Source: Lachnospiraceae bacterium
GTDB taxonomy: Bacteria > Bacillota > Clostridia > Lachnospirales > Lachnospiraceae
Length of the DNA stretch: 46,182 nucleotides
Assembly: GCA_024691425.1 (NCBI GenBank)
Contig: JAILNQ010000124.1
Location: 1 to 46,182, forward strand
Reading direction: 5' to 3'
Both the position numbers and the translations under genes were made by a program. Shown here one piece after another: positions 1 to 8,340 of the stretch; within the stretch, counting starts at the first letter, position 1, and the number at the start of each line of letters is the position of its first letter. The notes under the pieces are model-generated. The model had not been told where the DNA came from. It saw only the letters and a program-made list of their open reading frames with translations, and ran no database searches.

Positions 1-172
1 TGATCTCGCATAGCTTCTTTTCGAGCTCGTCAACCTTGGGGCCGCAGGTTATGAGGGGACTTCTGAGCGTTTCGGCAACGCTTTTTATATCATCTTCCTC
101 AACACACTGCCTGCCGTAATATATCGTTTCTTTTCTTACCGGCACACCGCCGGCTATTGCAGGTTTTCCCAT
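1..172 (-). CDS. DegT/DnrJ/EryC1-family sugar aminotransferase, PseC-like N-terminus (partial)
   Basis: Only the first 57 codons are inside the window; the gene runs off the left edge. It starts at the ATG at 172-170, one base after the TGA of the methyltransferase gene at 174-893. The visible N-terminus carries AIAGGVPVR, then YYGRQCVEEDDIKSV and LITCGPKVDELE. This is the start typical of PLP-dependent fold-I sugar aminotransferases, and the YGRQ...DI...T.GP pattern resembles PseC, which aminates a 4-keto-6-deoxy-HexNAc on the way to pseudaminic acid. The PLP lysine lies outside the window, so activity cannot be judged. It could equally be another nucleotide-sugar 4-aminotransferase. The family is fairly certain and the substrate is not. 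Confidence 0.75.
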   Translation of the reverse strand, partial: MGKPAIAGGVPVRKETIYYGRQCVEEDDIKSVAETLRSPLITCGPKVDELEKKLCEI

Positions 173-173
173 T

Positions 174-893
174 TCAGTCTTTTCCATTCTTTATAACGTA
201 GCCGGTCGAATGCCTGTTGAAAGGCATCTGAAGCACTTTGTTATTGCCTATGTATTTTTCGGTCAAGTCACTTTCCGTAGGAGATGAGGATACTCCATAA
301 TGATCCATGATAAGCACGCCTCCCTGTACGAGTCTTGGCCATAAGAGGCGGAGCGATGCATCAATGACATTTTCCATTCCGCAGTCAACGAATAAAAGCT
401 TGAATCTTAAATACGGACGTTCCTCAAGATAGCCTTCGAGATCTTTAGTAACATCCATCTTGTTCAGAACGCTTACATCATCAAGATCCTGAAGCGTAAT
501 GAGCTTTTTCAGCGTTTCGTAATCCGCTTTGTAATCGCCCTTGCGGTCCATGTCATCGTTATTGCCGGGATCCATTCCCTCGAACCAGTCAAAGCCGAAA
601 ACCCTAGTCGTATTGTAAGGCTCAAAAAGCTTTATGAGCTTTGCCCATAAAAGGAATGACGCACCCTTATACGTTCCTATTTCGGCTATGTTTCCGGTAA
701 GAGGAATTACCCTTTTGTAAAGCTCATAAAAGAAAAGGCTGCGTGCAAGATTGACCTGGCCCACAAAAACCGGGAAGTTGTAGATCAGCTCTTTTGTTGG
801 AGGATTCATTTTTTCGAGTTCTTCGATGTAGCGGTAATACTTATCATCCGCCGCCTTCATTTTTGTCATTTCATTATCGATGTCATTAAGCAT
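174..893 (-). CDS. TylF/MycF-like class I SAM-dependent O-methyltransferase
   Basis: A 239-residue soluble methyltransferase of the macrocin O-methyltransferase (TylF) type, probably acting on a sugar hydroxyl. It shows the SAM-binding motif AEIGTYKGASFLLWA, the strand FGFDWFEGM and the late motif GGVLIMDHYG, whose Asp-His is typical of the metal-dependent TylF family. The frame can be opened upstream at a TTG (920), but the ATG at 893 has an AGGAGAGG ribosome site seven bases before it, so I use that start. It follows another methyltransferase by 23 bp and precedes a sugar aminotransferase by one base, which fits late methylation of a deoxyamino sugar. The acceptor is unknown. Confidence 0.8.
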   Translation of the reverse strand: MLNDIDNEMTKMKAADDKYYRYIEELEKMNPPTKELIYNFPVFVGQVNLARSLFFYELYKRVIPLTGNIAEIGTYKGASFLLWAKLIKLFEPYNTTRVFGFDWFEGMDPGNNDDMDRKGDYKADYETLKKLITLQDLDDVSVLNKMDVTKDLEGYLEERPYLRFKLLFVDCGMENVIDASLRLLWPRLVQGGVLIMDHYGVSSSPTESDLTEKYIGNNKVLQMPFNRHSTGYVIKNGKD

Positions 894-916
894 TTTCTGT
901 CCTCTCCTGTATCGTT

Positions 917-2122
917 TCAATCAGTATCTGTCTTTATTATATCCCACCTTTGAGAGATATAACAGATATCCGCTTTCTGAAGCTTTCTTTCCTTTATCGT
1001 TCTGCAAACGCTTTCAACCCTGAGCCTGATATCCGAGAATATATAAATATCGGTTATTCCCTCAAGCATTTTGGCATTTTCCGCATCTGCAGACGTATGC
1101 GCCTTGTAGCTTCGGTAATAATCCGCTTTTCTCTTATCCTCATCGATTATGAGCCCGGAAAATGTTCCGAACCGCTTCTCATATGCATCAAGGAATTCTC
1201 GCATCATGTCATTTGCGCACCATAGCAGCACTTTTCTGCCGGGTTGCTTCATCTGAGAATCGACCCTCTCAGCAAACTCGTTGAGCTTCAGCATCTGCTC
1301 ATCAACGGCTGCAAGTCCGTCTGTAAGCCTGAATCCATCAAGCACTGCTGCCAACTTCAAACGGTCGGCCGCAGGATTTTCAGACCTGGCCCCGGTTTTT
1401 CTGAATACCGAAACAAAACCGAACGTTCTTGAGCAGTCAAACCTCGAGAATCCGACAGTCTCATATCCATGTTTCAGCATCAGGAGAGATAGGCTTTCAG
1501 GTGTGAAATGATTCACGTGCTCTGTAAGACACAGCGGATTGGTTTCGCGGTAATACACATTCAGGTCGGGAACCTCAACAACAAATATTCCGTCATCTTT
1601 AAGATGCTCGCTCCATTTATCAATGAATTCATTGATATTTACGATATGCTCCATCACGAAATAGCAGCATAGCACATCAACAACCGGGATGTCTTCCTCA
1701 TCCGAATTATTGTTCGCAGTCTGATTCACATCGAAAGAATAATACTTTCTGCAGCGCGACATGAGCGCCTCTTTGAATTCTCCCTGAGCATTTCCGCCTA
1801 TCTCTGCGATAAGTTTCGTATCATCGATGTAATCGGAGAGCACTTTGAGCCTTTTCGGAACTGAATACGATTCGTGCGCTTCGAACGTAGGAAGAGTATC
1901 GTTGTAATACGAATTGAATTCATCTTCCGCAAGCGTCGGTGCCGCAAAAATGAAACCGCAGTCATTGCATATCGAAATGTGCTCTATTATCGTATGGTCA
2001 TTATCGATTCCAAGGTAGCTGCCTTCGATAGTTCTGACCATGCGGCTATTTGCCGAGCCGCATATCGGGCAGACACGCGCGCAGTTTCCGTCATGAACAA
2101 CGTGATTTCTCTCTTTCGTCAT
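917..2122 (-). CDS. Zinc-ribbon SAM-dependent methyltransferase with C-terminal C-methyltransferase-type domain
   Basis: This 401-residue protein starts with a zinc-ribbon (CPICGS near residue 18 and CNDCG near residue 52). It continues with a class I methyltransferase core: IAEIGGNAQGEF, the FVMEHI loop and FVVEVPDLNVYY. It ends with an alpha/beta domain like that at the C-terminus of sugar C-methyltransferases such as the NovU/TylC3 type. Those enzymes methylate the carbon of a keto-deoxysugar; here the domain order supports sugar methylation, but C- versus O-transfer cannot be told. GGAGAG precedes the ATG. The TGA overlaps the TTG of the unused longer form of the next gene. It lies 20 bp after the acyltransferase gene. 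Confidence 0.8.
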   Translation of the reverse strand: MTKERNHVVHDGNCARVCPICGSANSRMVRTIEGSYLGIDNDHTIIEHISICNDCGFIFAAPTLAEDEFNSYYNDTLPTFEAHESYSVPKRLKVLSDYIDDTKLIAEIGGNAQGEFKEALMSRCRKYYSFDVNQTANNNSDEEDIPVVDVLCCYFVMEHIVNINEFIDKWSEHLKDDGIFVVEVPDLNVYYRETNPLCLTEHVNHFTPESLSLLMLKHGYETVGFSRFDCSRTFGFVSVFRKTGARSENPAADRLKLAAVLDGFRLTDGLAAVDEQMLKLNEFAERVDSQMKQPGRKVLLWCANDMMREFLDAYEKRFGTFSGLIIDEDKRKADYYRSYKAHTSADAENAKMLEGITDIYIFSDIRLRVESVCRTIKERKLQKADICYISQRWDIIKTDTD

Positions 2123-2142
2123 CTTCTCTCCATCTATCTGCT

Positions 2143-2907
2143 TCAGCCGCTTACCGTCAGGAATCTCGGTGATTCTTTAAGACAGCTGCTTATAAGGTCA
2201 TAATAATCCTTAAGTTTCATCGCGGACATTGTACCTTTTCCTAGATCCGCCGAAGTCAGTATATTTGTTTCCCGTGTTTTCTTATCAAGCCTGTCAAGAT
2301 AAGGATAATCCGCTTCACCTTCGAACACGAAATGCACGGCATAATCATTGTACACATTCCCTTCAGGAAACTCTATCTTTCCGTTGAATGCCTTGTTATA
2401 CCTGTACGGAACGGCATTCGACTTTTCGACGAAATGGACGAATGTCGATCCGGTATGATTCATGCACACAAGCTTACCGTCACTTGCAAGTATTTTTGAC
2501 CAGAACGATCCTTCCCCGAACGATTCATGCGAAAGGTTCGTAGTGAACTCTTCAGCAAGCCGTCCCCATGCGACGACCGAAAAATTCGGATCGAGAGAGC
2601 GGAACGTATCGCTCTGTTTCAGTGCATATTCAGATAGCATTCCGCAGTCGCTTCCTGTTGTTGCCGGGTTATATACTTCTTTCTTGAAAAAAGAATATGA
2701 GAATGCCGGCAGAACAATGGTTCCGGAAGGTGTTACGACATTCTTCAGCGCATCATATACCTCCCTGCACAGATCCTCGGCCGATCTGACGTTCTCCATT
2801 CTGCCATAATATCCGATGTTCGTATGGAGGAAAAGGCTGTCGCCCTCGGTCACACCTATGGACCTTAAGCAGTCTTCCATTTCTTTTCTTGTGTAATCAG
2901 ATTTCAT
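2143..2907 (-). CDS. AAC(3)-family N-acyltransferase
   Basis: A 254-residue member of the aminoglycoside 3-N-acetyltransferase fold family. The family signatures are in order: LFLHTNIGYYG (about 25-35), GTIVLPAFSYSF, then NPATTGSDCGMLSEYA and the RSLDPNFSVVAWG segment. In glycan loci these proteins usually acylate an amino group on a nucleotide sugar rather than an antibiotic. It overlaps the acyl carrier protein gene by ATGA and follows an AMP-forming ligase. I therefore infer that it takes its acyl group from the carrier protein rather than from acetyl-CoA. There is no sign of mobilisation or a resistance context. Confidence 0.8.
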   Translation of the reverse strand: MKSDYTRKEMEDCLRSIGVTEGDSLFLHTNIGYYGRMENVRSAEDLCREVYDALKNVVTPSGTIVLPAFSYSFFKKEVYNPATTGSDCGMLSEYALKQSDTFRSLDPNFSVVAWGRLAEEFTTNLSHESFGEGSFWSKILASDGKLVCMNHTGSTFVHFVEKSNAVPYRYNKAFNGKIEFPEGNVYNDYAVHFVFEGEADYPYLDRLDKKTRETNILTSADLGKGTMSAMKLKDYYDLISSCLKESPRFLTVSG

Positions 2908-3152
2908 TTCATCAGGTCCTCTATTATTTCAGCCATTCCGTTAACAGTGGAAAAACTGATGTCCTCGAACTGATCGTTCGCGAACTGCACTCCGAATTCA
3001 TCCTCAATATCACCTATGAAAGTAATGAACTCGAATGAATCGATGTATCCTTCCTCAAAGAAGTTCTCGTCCAGATGCTGCCTGATGTCCGCCTCATCCG
3101 CATTCGAGTTTTCTACAAACCAGTTGATTATCCACTCCTTAATATTATCCAT
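2904..3152 (-). CDS. Acyl carrier protein
   Basis: An 82-residue acidic four-helix carrier protein. The phosphopantetheine attachment serine is Ser39 in GYIDSFEFI. The frame is open further upstream, but AAGGAGGAG sits directly before the ATG at 3152, which gives the normal carrier-protein length. It is the only carrier protein in the window and sits between the ligase (13 bp upstream) and the AAC(3)-type acyltransferase (ATGA overlap downstream). This points to a dedicated tether for one acyl group rather than to fatty acid synthesis. A phosphopantetheinyl transferase encoded elsewhere would be needed. Confidence 0.9.
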   Translation of the reverse strand: MDNIKEWIINWFVENSNADEADIRQHLDENFFEEGYIDSFEFITFIGDIEDEFGVQFANDQFEDISFSTVNGMAEIIEDLMK

Positions 3153-3165
3153 GATCACTCCTCCT

Positions 3166-4572
3166 TCAGCTGATCCTGTCTTTATATTCAGCAACAAGTG
3201 CCTTCTTATCCGGCTTCCCGTTGATGTTCTTCGGTACCGATGAGACTTTTTCGAATCTGTCTATGCAGCAGTGCTTTCCGAGCTCTTTTCCGATGACAGT
3301 GTTCATTGCATTTTCATCTTTTTCATCGGAGCTCACATACCAGCAGACAATCCTCTCCTCATCATCTATCGTCACTCCGGAAACAGCGCACTCATCAATG
3401 CCGCAGTGCTTCAGAATGCAGTCTTCTATCTGCTTCGGGCTTATGTTCATGCCTCCCTTTATTATAAGGTCCTTTATACGGCCTGTAATGGAAAGGATAC
3501 CGTCGTCCGACCGTCCCATATCTCCGGTCAGGTAATAGCTGCCGTTAAAATATGCATCCGTGTCATCATTCGTATAACCCTTGAACATCCACGGCACATC
3601 TATCATTATCTCTCCCTCAGTGCTGAGCTTCATATCCACTTCCGGCAGAAGAAAGCCTACGGCGGATGCAGGGCTTTCTCTTCCCGGCATTTCCGTGGAC
3701 AGAAACAGCGTTTCAGACAGGCCATAGCTCTGCAGGAGCTTCACCTCATACAGGCTCTCGAACCTGTTCCGGAGCGTTTCAAAAAGCGGCGCCGTCCCGA
3801 TGAAGAACAGCGGATCTATTGAGGACAGATATTTCTTTCCGTCACCCCTGCGGTCAACGGTCATCAGAATGTTCAGCATCGTCGGCGAAAGCCAGAATGA
3901 ATCGACGCCGTACTTCTCAGCTGTCTTCCAGAACCTGATCGCAGACATCACATCGAACCTCGGCATAATGACAGTCCTGCATCCGCGTATGAGCGGCATG
4001 AGGATCGTGTTAAGTATTCCCGCCATGTAAGTCATCGGCATCACATGGCACATCGTGCGCTTCTCATCAAGCCCGACAGCGTTACCGAATGACTCAGCGG
4101 TAAGAAGAAGGCTTCTAAGCTTATGACGTACGCCCTTCGGAAATCCCGTGCTGCCGGATGTATAGGTAACGATGTAATCCCTGTCGTAATCTATGTCAGT
4201 TACTGCCCGTGCAATATCTTCCGATGAAACTTCCCGTGTATCTTCCGGAATATCCTCCGGTTTCCGGATAACCGGTCTGCCGGCATTTTCCTTCAGTATG
4301 CTATCAATCTCACTTTCGGATTTGTGCGGATCGATCGGCACCATTGTCATGTTCGCAAGCATCGCCGCATGATAGAGAATGAACAGTTCGGCACTGTTCT
4401 CAAGCACAACGGCAAATCCGTCGCTTCCCGATTTTTTTAGTCCTTCGGCAAAAGCATACGCACTTTTCCAGACATCATCATATGTGTACGTTCTCCCGGC
4501 CAAAGAATCATACATGTATTCCCTGTCGCCGGAAAGCTTCAGCAGTTTTTCAGTAAATGCTGCATTGTCCAT
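3166..4572 (-). CDS. AMP-forming acyl-activating ligase (ANL superfamily)
   Basis: A 468-residue adenylate-forming enzyme that should activate a carboxylic acid with ATP and load it on the downstream carrier protein. Core motifs are present: YTSGSTGFPKG (137-147), SYGLSET (282-288), TGD (349-351), the hinge GRIKDLIIKGGMNISP (364-379) and the catalytic lysine in NINGK (about 453). The longer GTG start at 4590 overlaps the previous gene; AGGAG placed eight bases before the ATG at 4572 supports the shorter form. The substrate cannot be read from the sequence. The neighbours (carrier protein, N-acyltransferase) argue for sugar N-acylation rather than lipid metabolism. Confidence 0.88.
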   Translation of the reverse strand: MDNAAFTEKLLKLSGDREYMYDSLAGRTYTYDDVWKSAYAFAEGLKKSGSDGFAVVLENSAELFILYHAAMLANMTMVPIDPHKSESEIDSILKENAGRPVIRKPEDIPEDTREVSSEDIARAVTDIDYDRDYIVTYTSGSTGFPKGVRHKLRSLLLTAESFGNAVGLDEKRTMCHVMPMTYMAGILNTILMPLIRGCRTVIMPRFDVMSAIRFWKTAEKYGVDSFWLSPTMLNILMTVDRRGDGKKYLSSIDPLFFIGTAPLFETLRNRFESLYEVKLLQSYGLSETLFLSTEMPGRESPASAVGFLLPEVDMKLSTEGEIMIDVPWMFKGYTNDDTDAYFNGSYYLTGDMGRSDDGILSITGRIKDLIIKGGMNISPKQIEDCILKHCGIDECAVSGVTIDDEERIVCWYVSSDEKDENAMNTVIGKELGKHCCIDRFEKVSSVPKNINGKPDKKALVAEYKDRIS

Positions 4573-4582
4573 GCTGACACTC

Positions 4583-5884
4583 CTATTCACACTTTACGAT
4601 AAGATCGTTAGCAGACAGCTGTTCAATCACCGGGAGCATCTCATACGGAGGAATACCCGTTATCTCGCTTATGTCGAAAAGATCGTTGGTTCCGTCGGAG
4701 TAAGCAATGACATCCCTCATCACCATTATCCCGTCATAATTCGTCTTCTGAGCTACCGTAGGATACAATCCGCGCTTTCCGAGCTGTGGCTCACCGAGAA
4801 CCGTCATTTTGTACTTTGCATTCGCTTCCATGCAGTCTATCCACTGAACCATCGTTTCGTATGCGCCGAACAGCCCTTCCGGAGAGATCATATCCATGTT
4901 GTCTGCGGAAGTATGGTACTCGGGAAACATGTCATGCTTCGTTCTGCAGTAGCTTACGACCGGGAGATCGATTCCCGGCGCATTATACTGGCGCTCATCC
5001 GATCCGCGTTCAAGGTAGGAGTATTCAGTATGAGCCTGCTTTCCCTTTATAATGCTCGTAAGCGACCTGTCTGCGATCGTATTTCCATATCTTGAATGAA
5101 TTATCGTATGATCCCTGTCATCACCGACACAGGAAAAAACAACCCCGGCAACGAGTTTTTTCTTGAGGTGTTCCATGTTCCGGCTCAGATACGTGATCGA
5201 ACCGATAGTCTCGGGATTGAGCAGAAATCGGTATGTATACCTATGCTTTTTCAGTGATTTTACATATTTTATCAGCGCAGAGATCACAACAGGTCCGGAG
5301 CACTCATCATTTGCCATTGAAGGATGGCATGTGTAGCTCGTCATCATGAGCTCCTCGTCCGTTTCTCCGGGGATGACGACCTCTCCGTACGTAAGACTTC
5401 CATCAAAGAGGCTGCTGTCGATGAACAGATGGTATTCACCTTCCTCAAGGCTATCAAGCATTTCCTGGCTCATGCAGAATCCGTAGCGTTCCTTATAGTA
5501 TGACGTTACGTAAGGAATGACAGATGGCTGATCAGGCTGAGTATAAACACACTGCTTCAGTTCATCAAGGCTCACCCACTTGTCAACGGGAAGCGAATAC
5601 CCGAGCACATGAAGATTATTGTCCTTCATGTCGATGATCTTCCTTCCCTGACGGTCCTCTATATATGCTTCTCTTATTGCCCATTCCTTAGGGACCGTCC
5701 AGTCAAGCACCGGTGTGCCCGAAGGAACTTCTGTAATGTCAAACCTGACACCATCTTCTGCTATGTATTCATCCAGTATCCTGAATGTTTCACGAACACC
5801 GTCACCCGTTATACTGCGGCATATCGGAAAAATCCTGCCGGCAAGTTCGTACATTTCCCGTCCTATTGACTCATTTACTGCCAT
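4583..5884 (-). CDS. DUF4910 (M28-like zinc peptidase fold) protein
   Basis: This 433-residue protein belongs to the DUF4910 family found in many polysaccharide and nonulosonate loci. The centre has an M28-aminopeptidase-like metal site: His187 and Asp193 in TCHPSMANDECSGP, Glu225 in NPETIGS, and His324 in PEYHTSADN. The C-terminal 80 residues look like a winged-helix domain (ISEITGIPPYEMLPVIEQL). The family role is not established; a deacylase or amidase acting on a decorated sugar would fit. It ends 10 bp before the ligase gene and follows the paralogue gene by 11 bp. GGAG precedes the ATG. The family call is good and the function is unknown. Confidence 0.8.
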   Translation of the reverse strand: MAVNESIGREMYELAGRIFPICRSITGDGVRETFRILDEYIAEDGVRFDITEVPSGTPVLDWTVPKEWAIREAYIEDRQGRKIIDMKDNNLHVLGYSLPVDKWVSLDELKQCVYTQPDQPSVIPYVTSYYKERYGFCMSQEMLDSLEEGEYHLFIDSSLFDGSLTYGEVVIPGETDEELMMTSYTCHPSMANDECSGPVVISALIKYVKSLKKHRYTYRFLLNPETIGSITYLSRNMEHLKKKLVAGVVFSCVGDDRDHTIIHSRYGNTIADRSLTSIIKGKQAHTEYSYLERGSDERQYNAPGIDLPVVSYCRTKHDMFPEYHTSADNMDMISPEGLFGAYETMVQWIDCMEANAKYKMTVLGEPQLGKRGLYPTVAQKTNYDGIMVMRDVIAYSDGTNDLFDISEITGIPPYEMLPVIEQLSANDLIVKCE

Positions 5885-5895
5885 CTTCCGTCTCC

Positions 5896-7164
5896 TTAAC
5901 AGCTCTGTATAGCATTATACAGCACTTCGCCGAATTCTCCGCTTATCGCGCCCTTTTCATAGTGGTATTCCTCGAGATATCTCTCCCTGACTTCAGGCCT
6001 TATTTTCGTCGTGTAATTCCACGGTTCGTTTATCATCTCTTCACGATCTAGATTCAGACCGTTAAGTTCAAGCGCTTTCATCAGAGGTACATATCCTGCG
6101 CCGAATGATGTTGACGTATTCTGTATGCAGTCATTGTAGAAGAACAGTATCTCCTTATTGTAAATTACGGGATACGCTATCGCACTCGTTATCGCCGTAA
6201 CGAAAAGCCTGCATTTCTTCGTCAGCTCGCATGTTTTCCCGTTGATTATCTTTCTTCCTCCGAAATCGTAGCCTCGCAGGTCACACCTGGGATGGTTCGC
6301 GATGATAACGGGCATGCCGTAGTGTTCTTCGAGCCTGTCAAGCATTGTTACGATCTGCTTTAAGTACTTCTCGTTCTCATCAGGCTGATATATAGGCTCT
6401 ACAGTATAGTACTTGTACACTCCGACCCCATAAAACCCGACGCCGCTGTTGGCGCAGAGAATGAAGTCCTCCGCGATGTCTTCACCCTTTGCCTCTTCCA
6501 CAAGATAATCATTATATGCCCTGCTGTTCGCGTAGACAAAGCTGCATTTATCCATCACGCTGCCGCCGGAAGCTTTCATCGCATCTTCTGAAGCTTTATT
6601 GCTCACGAATACTGCCCTCGGAAGATGCTCCTCAACCAGGCTTTTGGTATGCTCTGCCCTGTATTTCCTGTTCTCTCTGTCTATATACATCTTCTTTGCC
6701 TTGATGAAAGGGAATTTCAACATCCTTCCCTTATATCTGGCATACCATTCACCGATCTTCTCGGCAACGGTCTCCTTCACATTCCTGTCATAGACAAAGC
6801 TCGGATCTATAGGAATCCTTACGCGGTTCCCTATCACATAATAATCACAGCCATACGAGCATATCGGATAAAGCAGCGCCTTATCAGTAAGCGTCGGAAG
6901 TATGAATACACTGTCGCGGCTGCGCTCAGAAATCATTTTTTCATACCTGCTGTACGTTCCGATACGGCACACCTCGCAGAGATCGCAGTCCTTATCATAT
7001 ACATCCCATGATGTTTTCTTGTCATATCCGCCGACGATCCATACCATGACGTTATATCCGTGCGTCTGCACGTATTCGAGACCGCTCTCACGGAATGCCA
7101 TATTCTGAAAAGCCGATGTTGTTATATATATTACATTTTCTTTTTTCTTATTCTGTTCTTCCAT
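5896..7164 (-). CDS. Unknown surface-glycan protein, paralogue of 19856-21091; possible GT-B glycosyltransferase
   Basis: A 422-residue soluble protein with no catalytic motif I can name. Residues 275-340 are clearly homologous to 258-325 of the protein at 19856-21091. Both have LEEHYG[ML]PV, then an F.GRK...N.TCELT block followed by a hydrophobic strand with T..T[ST]A. The N-terminus starts with a Rossmann-like strand (NVIYITTSAF) and another follows (NVMVWIVGG), so a two-domain GT-B fold is plausible. The two paralogues flank the nonulosonate genes exactly, which makes them candidates for transferring the activated sugar. The ribosome site before the ATG is weak, so translation may depend on the upstream gene. 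Confidence 0.55.
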   Translation of the reverse strand: MEEQNKKKENVIYITTSAFQNMAFRESGLEYVQTHGYNVMVWIVGGYDKKTSWDVYDKDCDLCEVCRIGTYSRYEKMISERSRDSVFILPTLTDKALLYPICSYGCDYYVIGNRVRIPIDPSFVYDRNVKETVAEKIGEWYARYKGRMLKFPFIKAKKMYIDRENRKYRAEHTKSLVEEHLPRAVFVSNKASEDAMKASGGSVMDKCSFVYANSRAYNDYLVEEAKGEDIAEDFILCANSGVGFYGVGVYKYYTVEPIYQPDENEKYLKQIVTMLDRLEEHYGMPVIIANHPRCDLRGYDFGGRKIINGKTCELTKKCRLFVTAITSAIAYPVIYNKEILFFYNDCIQNTSTSFGAGYVPLMKALELNGLNLDREEMINEPWNYTTKIRPEVRERYLEEYHYEKGAISGEFGEVLYNAIQSC

Positions 7165-7185
7165 ACTTATCTATCTTCCAATACT

Positions 7186-8331
7186 TCATCCCAGAATTTC
7201 ATTTATGGCCCGGGCAACAGTTTCAAGCTCTTCTTCGCTGATCCCGCTGCTGCACGGCAGCGCTATGATCCTCTGCCACAGGCTCTCAGCTATAACAAGG
7301 TCTTCATGCGGAGAATCCTCATAAGGCAGCTGCAGATGGACGGGCTTCCAGAACGTACGCGCTTCTATATCTCTTTCCTTAAGAGCGCTGCATACTTTTT
7401 TTGAATCATCAAGTGTTTTTCCTTCGGGAAGAACTATGCCGCTGAACCAGCAGCTGCTTCCTTCTGTTTCAGGAAAGAATGATATTCCTGAGTTCTTAAG
7501 GCCTGAAAGTTCTTTTTCGTAAAACCGTCTTATGCGCCTTTTTGTCTCGACAAACGTCATTGCCCTTTCCATCTGGGCACATCCGACCGCCGCCTGGATA
7601 TTGGTCATCCTGTAGTTGAATCCCGCTTCGTCAAAATCATAATCAGGCCAGACGCGCGCTGTCGTCGTAAGATGCCTTACATGATCGAGAAGTTCACGGT
7701 TCCTGCCGACAACTGCACCTCCGCCACCGCAGGTCACCGTCTTATTCCCGTTGAAGCTGAGGACGCTGAGGTCAGCAAGCTCGCCGAACGGCTTGCCGTG
7801 ATATGCAGCACCTATAGAGCATGCGGCATCTGCGATCAGAACCAGGCTATATTCTTTAGCGATAGCGTTGAATTTATCCATATCAGGCATGTTGCCGAGC
7901 GTATGGACGGGCATGATCGCCGATACGCGTCTTCCGGTCTTTTTATGTATAAGACCGTCGCCGGATAATTCACACTCACTCTCAATTCCATGCTTTACCG
8001 CATCAGGATCAAGGCACCAGTCATTGTGCCTGATGTCGAAAAGCCACGGGTCGGCGCCGCAATGGCGTACCGAATTGGCTGTTGCTATGAAAGTAAAGGC
8101 AGGGATTATGACAAGATCGTCACGTCCGACTCCGGCAGCAGTAAGCGCCGCATGCAGTCCCGTTGTCCCGGAACTCGTTGCAACCGCGCTGCTGCTTCCT
8201 GTCGCCTTAGCGACAAGCTCCTCAAAGCGGTTAACGTACTCACCTACAGATGATACGAATGTCGAATCTATGCAGTCGATCAGATACTTTTTTTCATTAC
8301 CCGTTAAATTTGGTACTGATAACGGTATCAT
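7186..8331 (-). CDS. legC: LegC-family nucleotide-sugar 4-aminotransferase
   Basis: This 381-residue PLP enzyme should transfer an amino group from glutamate to C4 of an NDP-4-keto-6-deoxy-GlcNAc, an early step towards legionaminic acid. The start MIPLSVPNLTGNEKKYL and the segment DSTFVSSVGEYVNRFE are typical of the LegC family. The PLP-phosphate loop SSGTTGLHAAL, Asp168 (DAACSIGAAYHGK) and the Schiff-base lysine Lys197 in SFNGNKTVTCGGGG are all intact. It follows the 4,6-dehydratase gene by 9 bp, matching the order of the reactions. AGGAATTG precedes the ATG. Family certain; NDP is GDP or UDP. Confidence 0.9.
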   Translation of the reverse strand: MIPLSVPNLTGNEKKYLIDCIDSTFVSSVGEYVNRFEELVAKATGSSSAVATSSGTTGLHAALTAAGVGRDDLVIIPAFTFIATANSVRHCGADPWLFDIRHNDWCLDPDAVKHGIESECELSGDGLIHKKTGRRVSAIMPVHTLGNMPDMDKFNAIAKEYSLVLIADAACSIGAAYHGKPFGELADLSVLSFNGNKTVTCGGGGAVVGRNRELLDHVRHLTTTARVWPDYDFDEAGFNYRMTNIQAAVGCAQMERAMTFVETKRRIRRFYEKELSGLKNSGISFFPETEGSSCWFSGIVLPEGKTLDDSKKVCSALKERDIEARTFWKPVHLQLPYEDSPHEDLVIAESLWQRIIALPCSSGISEEELETVARAINEILG

Positions 8332-8340
8332 ATCAATTCC

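Noticed and set aside
920-920. TTG start for the methyltransferase at 174-893
   Set aside because: The ATG at 893 has a strong AGGAGAGG site at proper distance; the extra nine residues would encode that site itself.
950-1225. Plus-strand open frames here and throughout the window
   Set aside because: They lie opposite strong minus-strand genes with clear domains, lack ribosome sites and have no recognisable protein features.
2143-2907. Aminoglycoside resistance gene (AAC(3) family)
   Set aside because: It sits in a sugar-acylation cassette with a carrier protein and ligase, with no mobile element; the family fold is shared with sugar N-acyltransferases.
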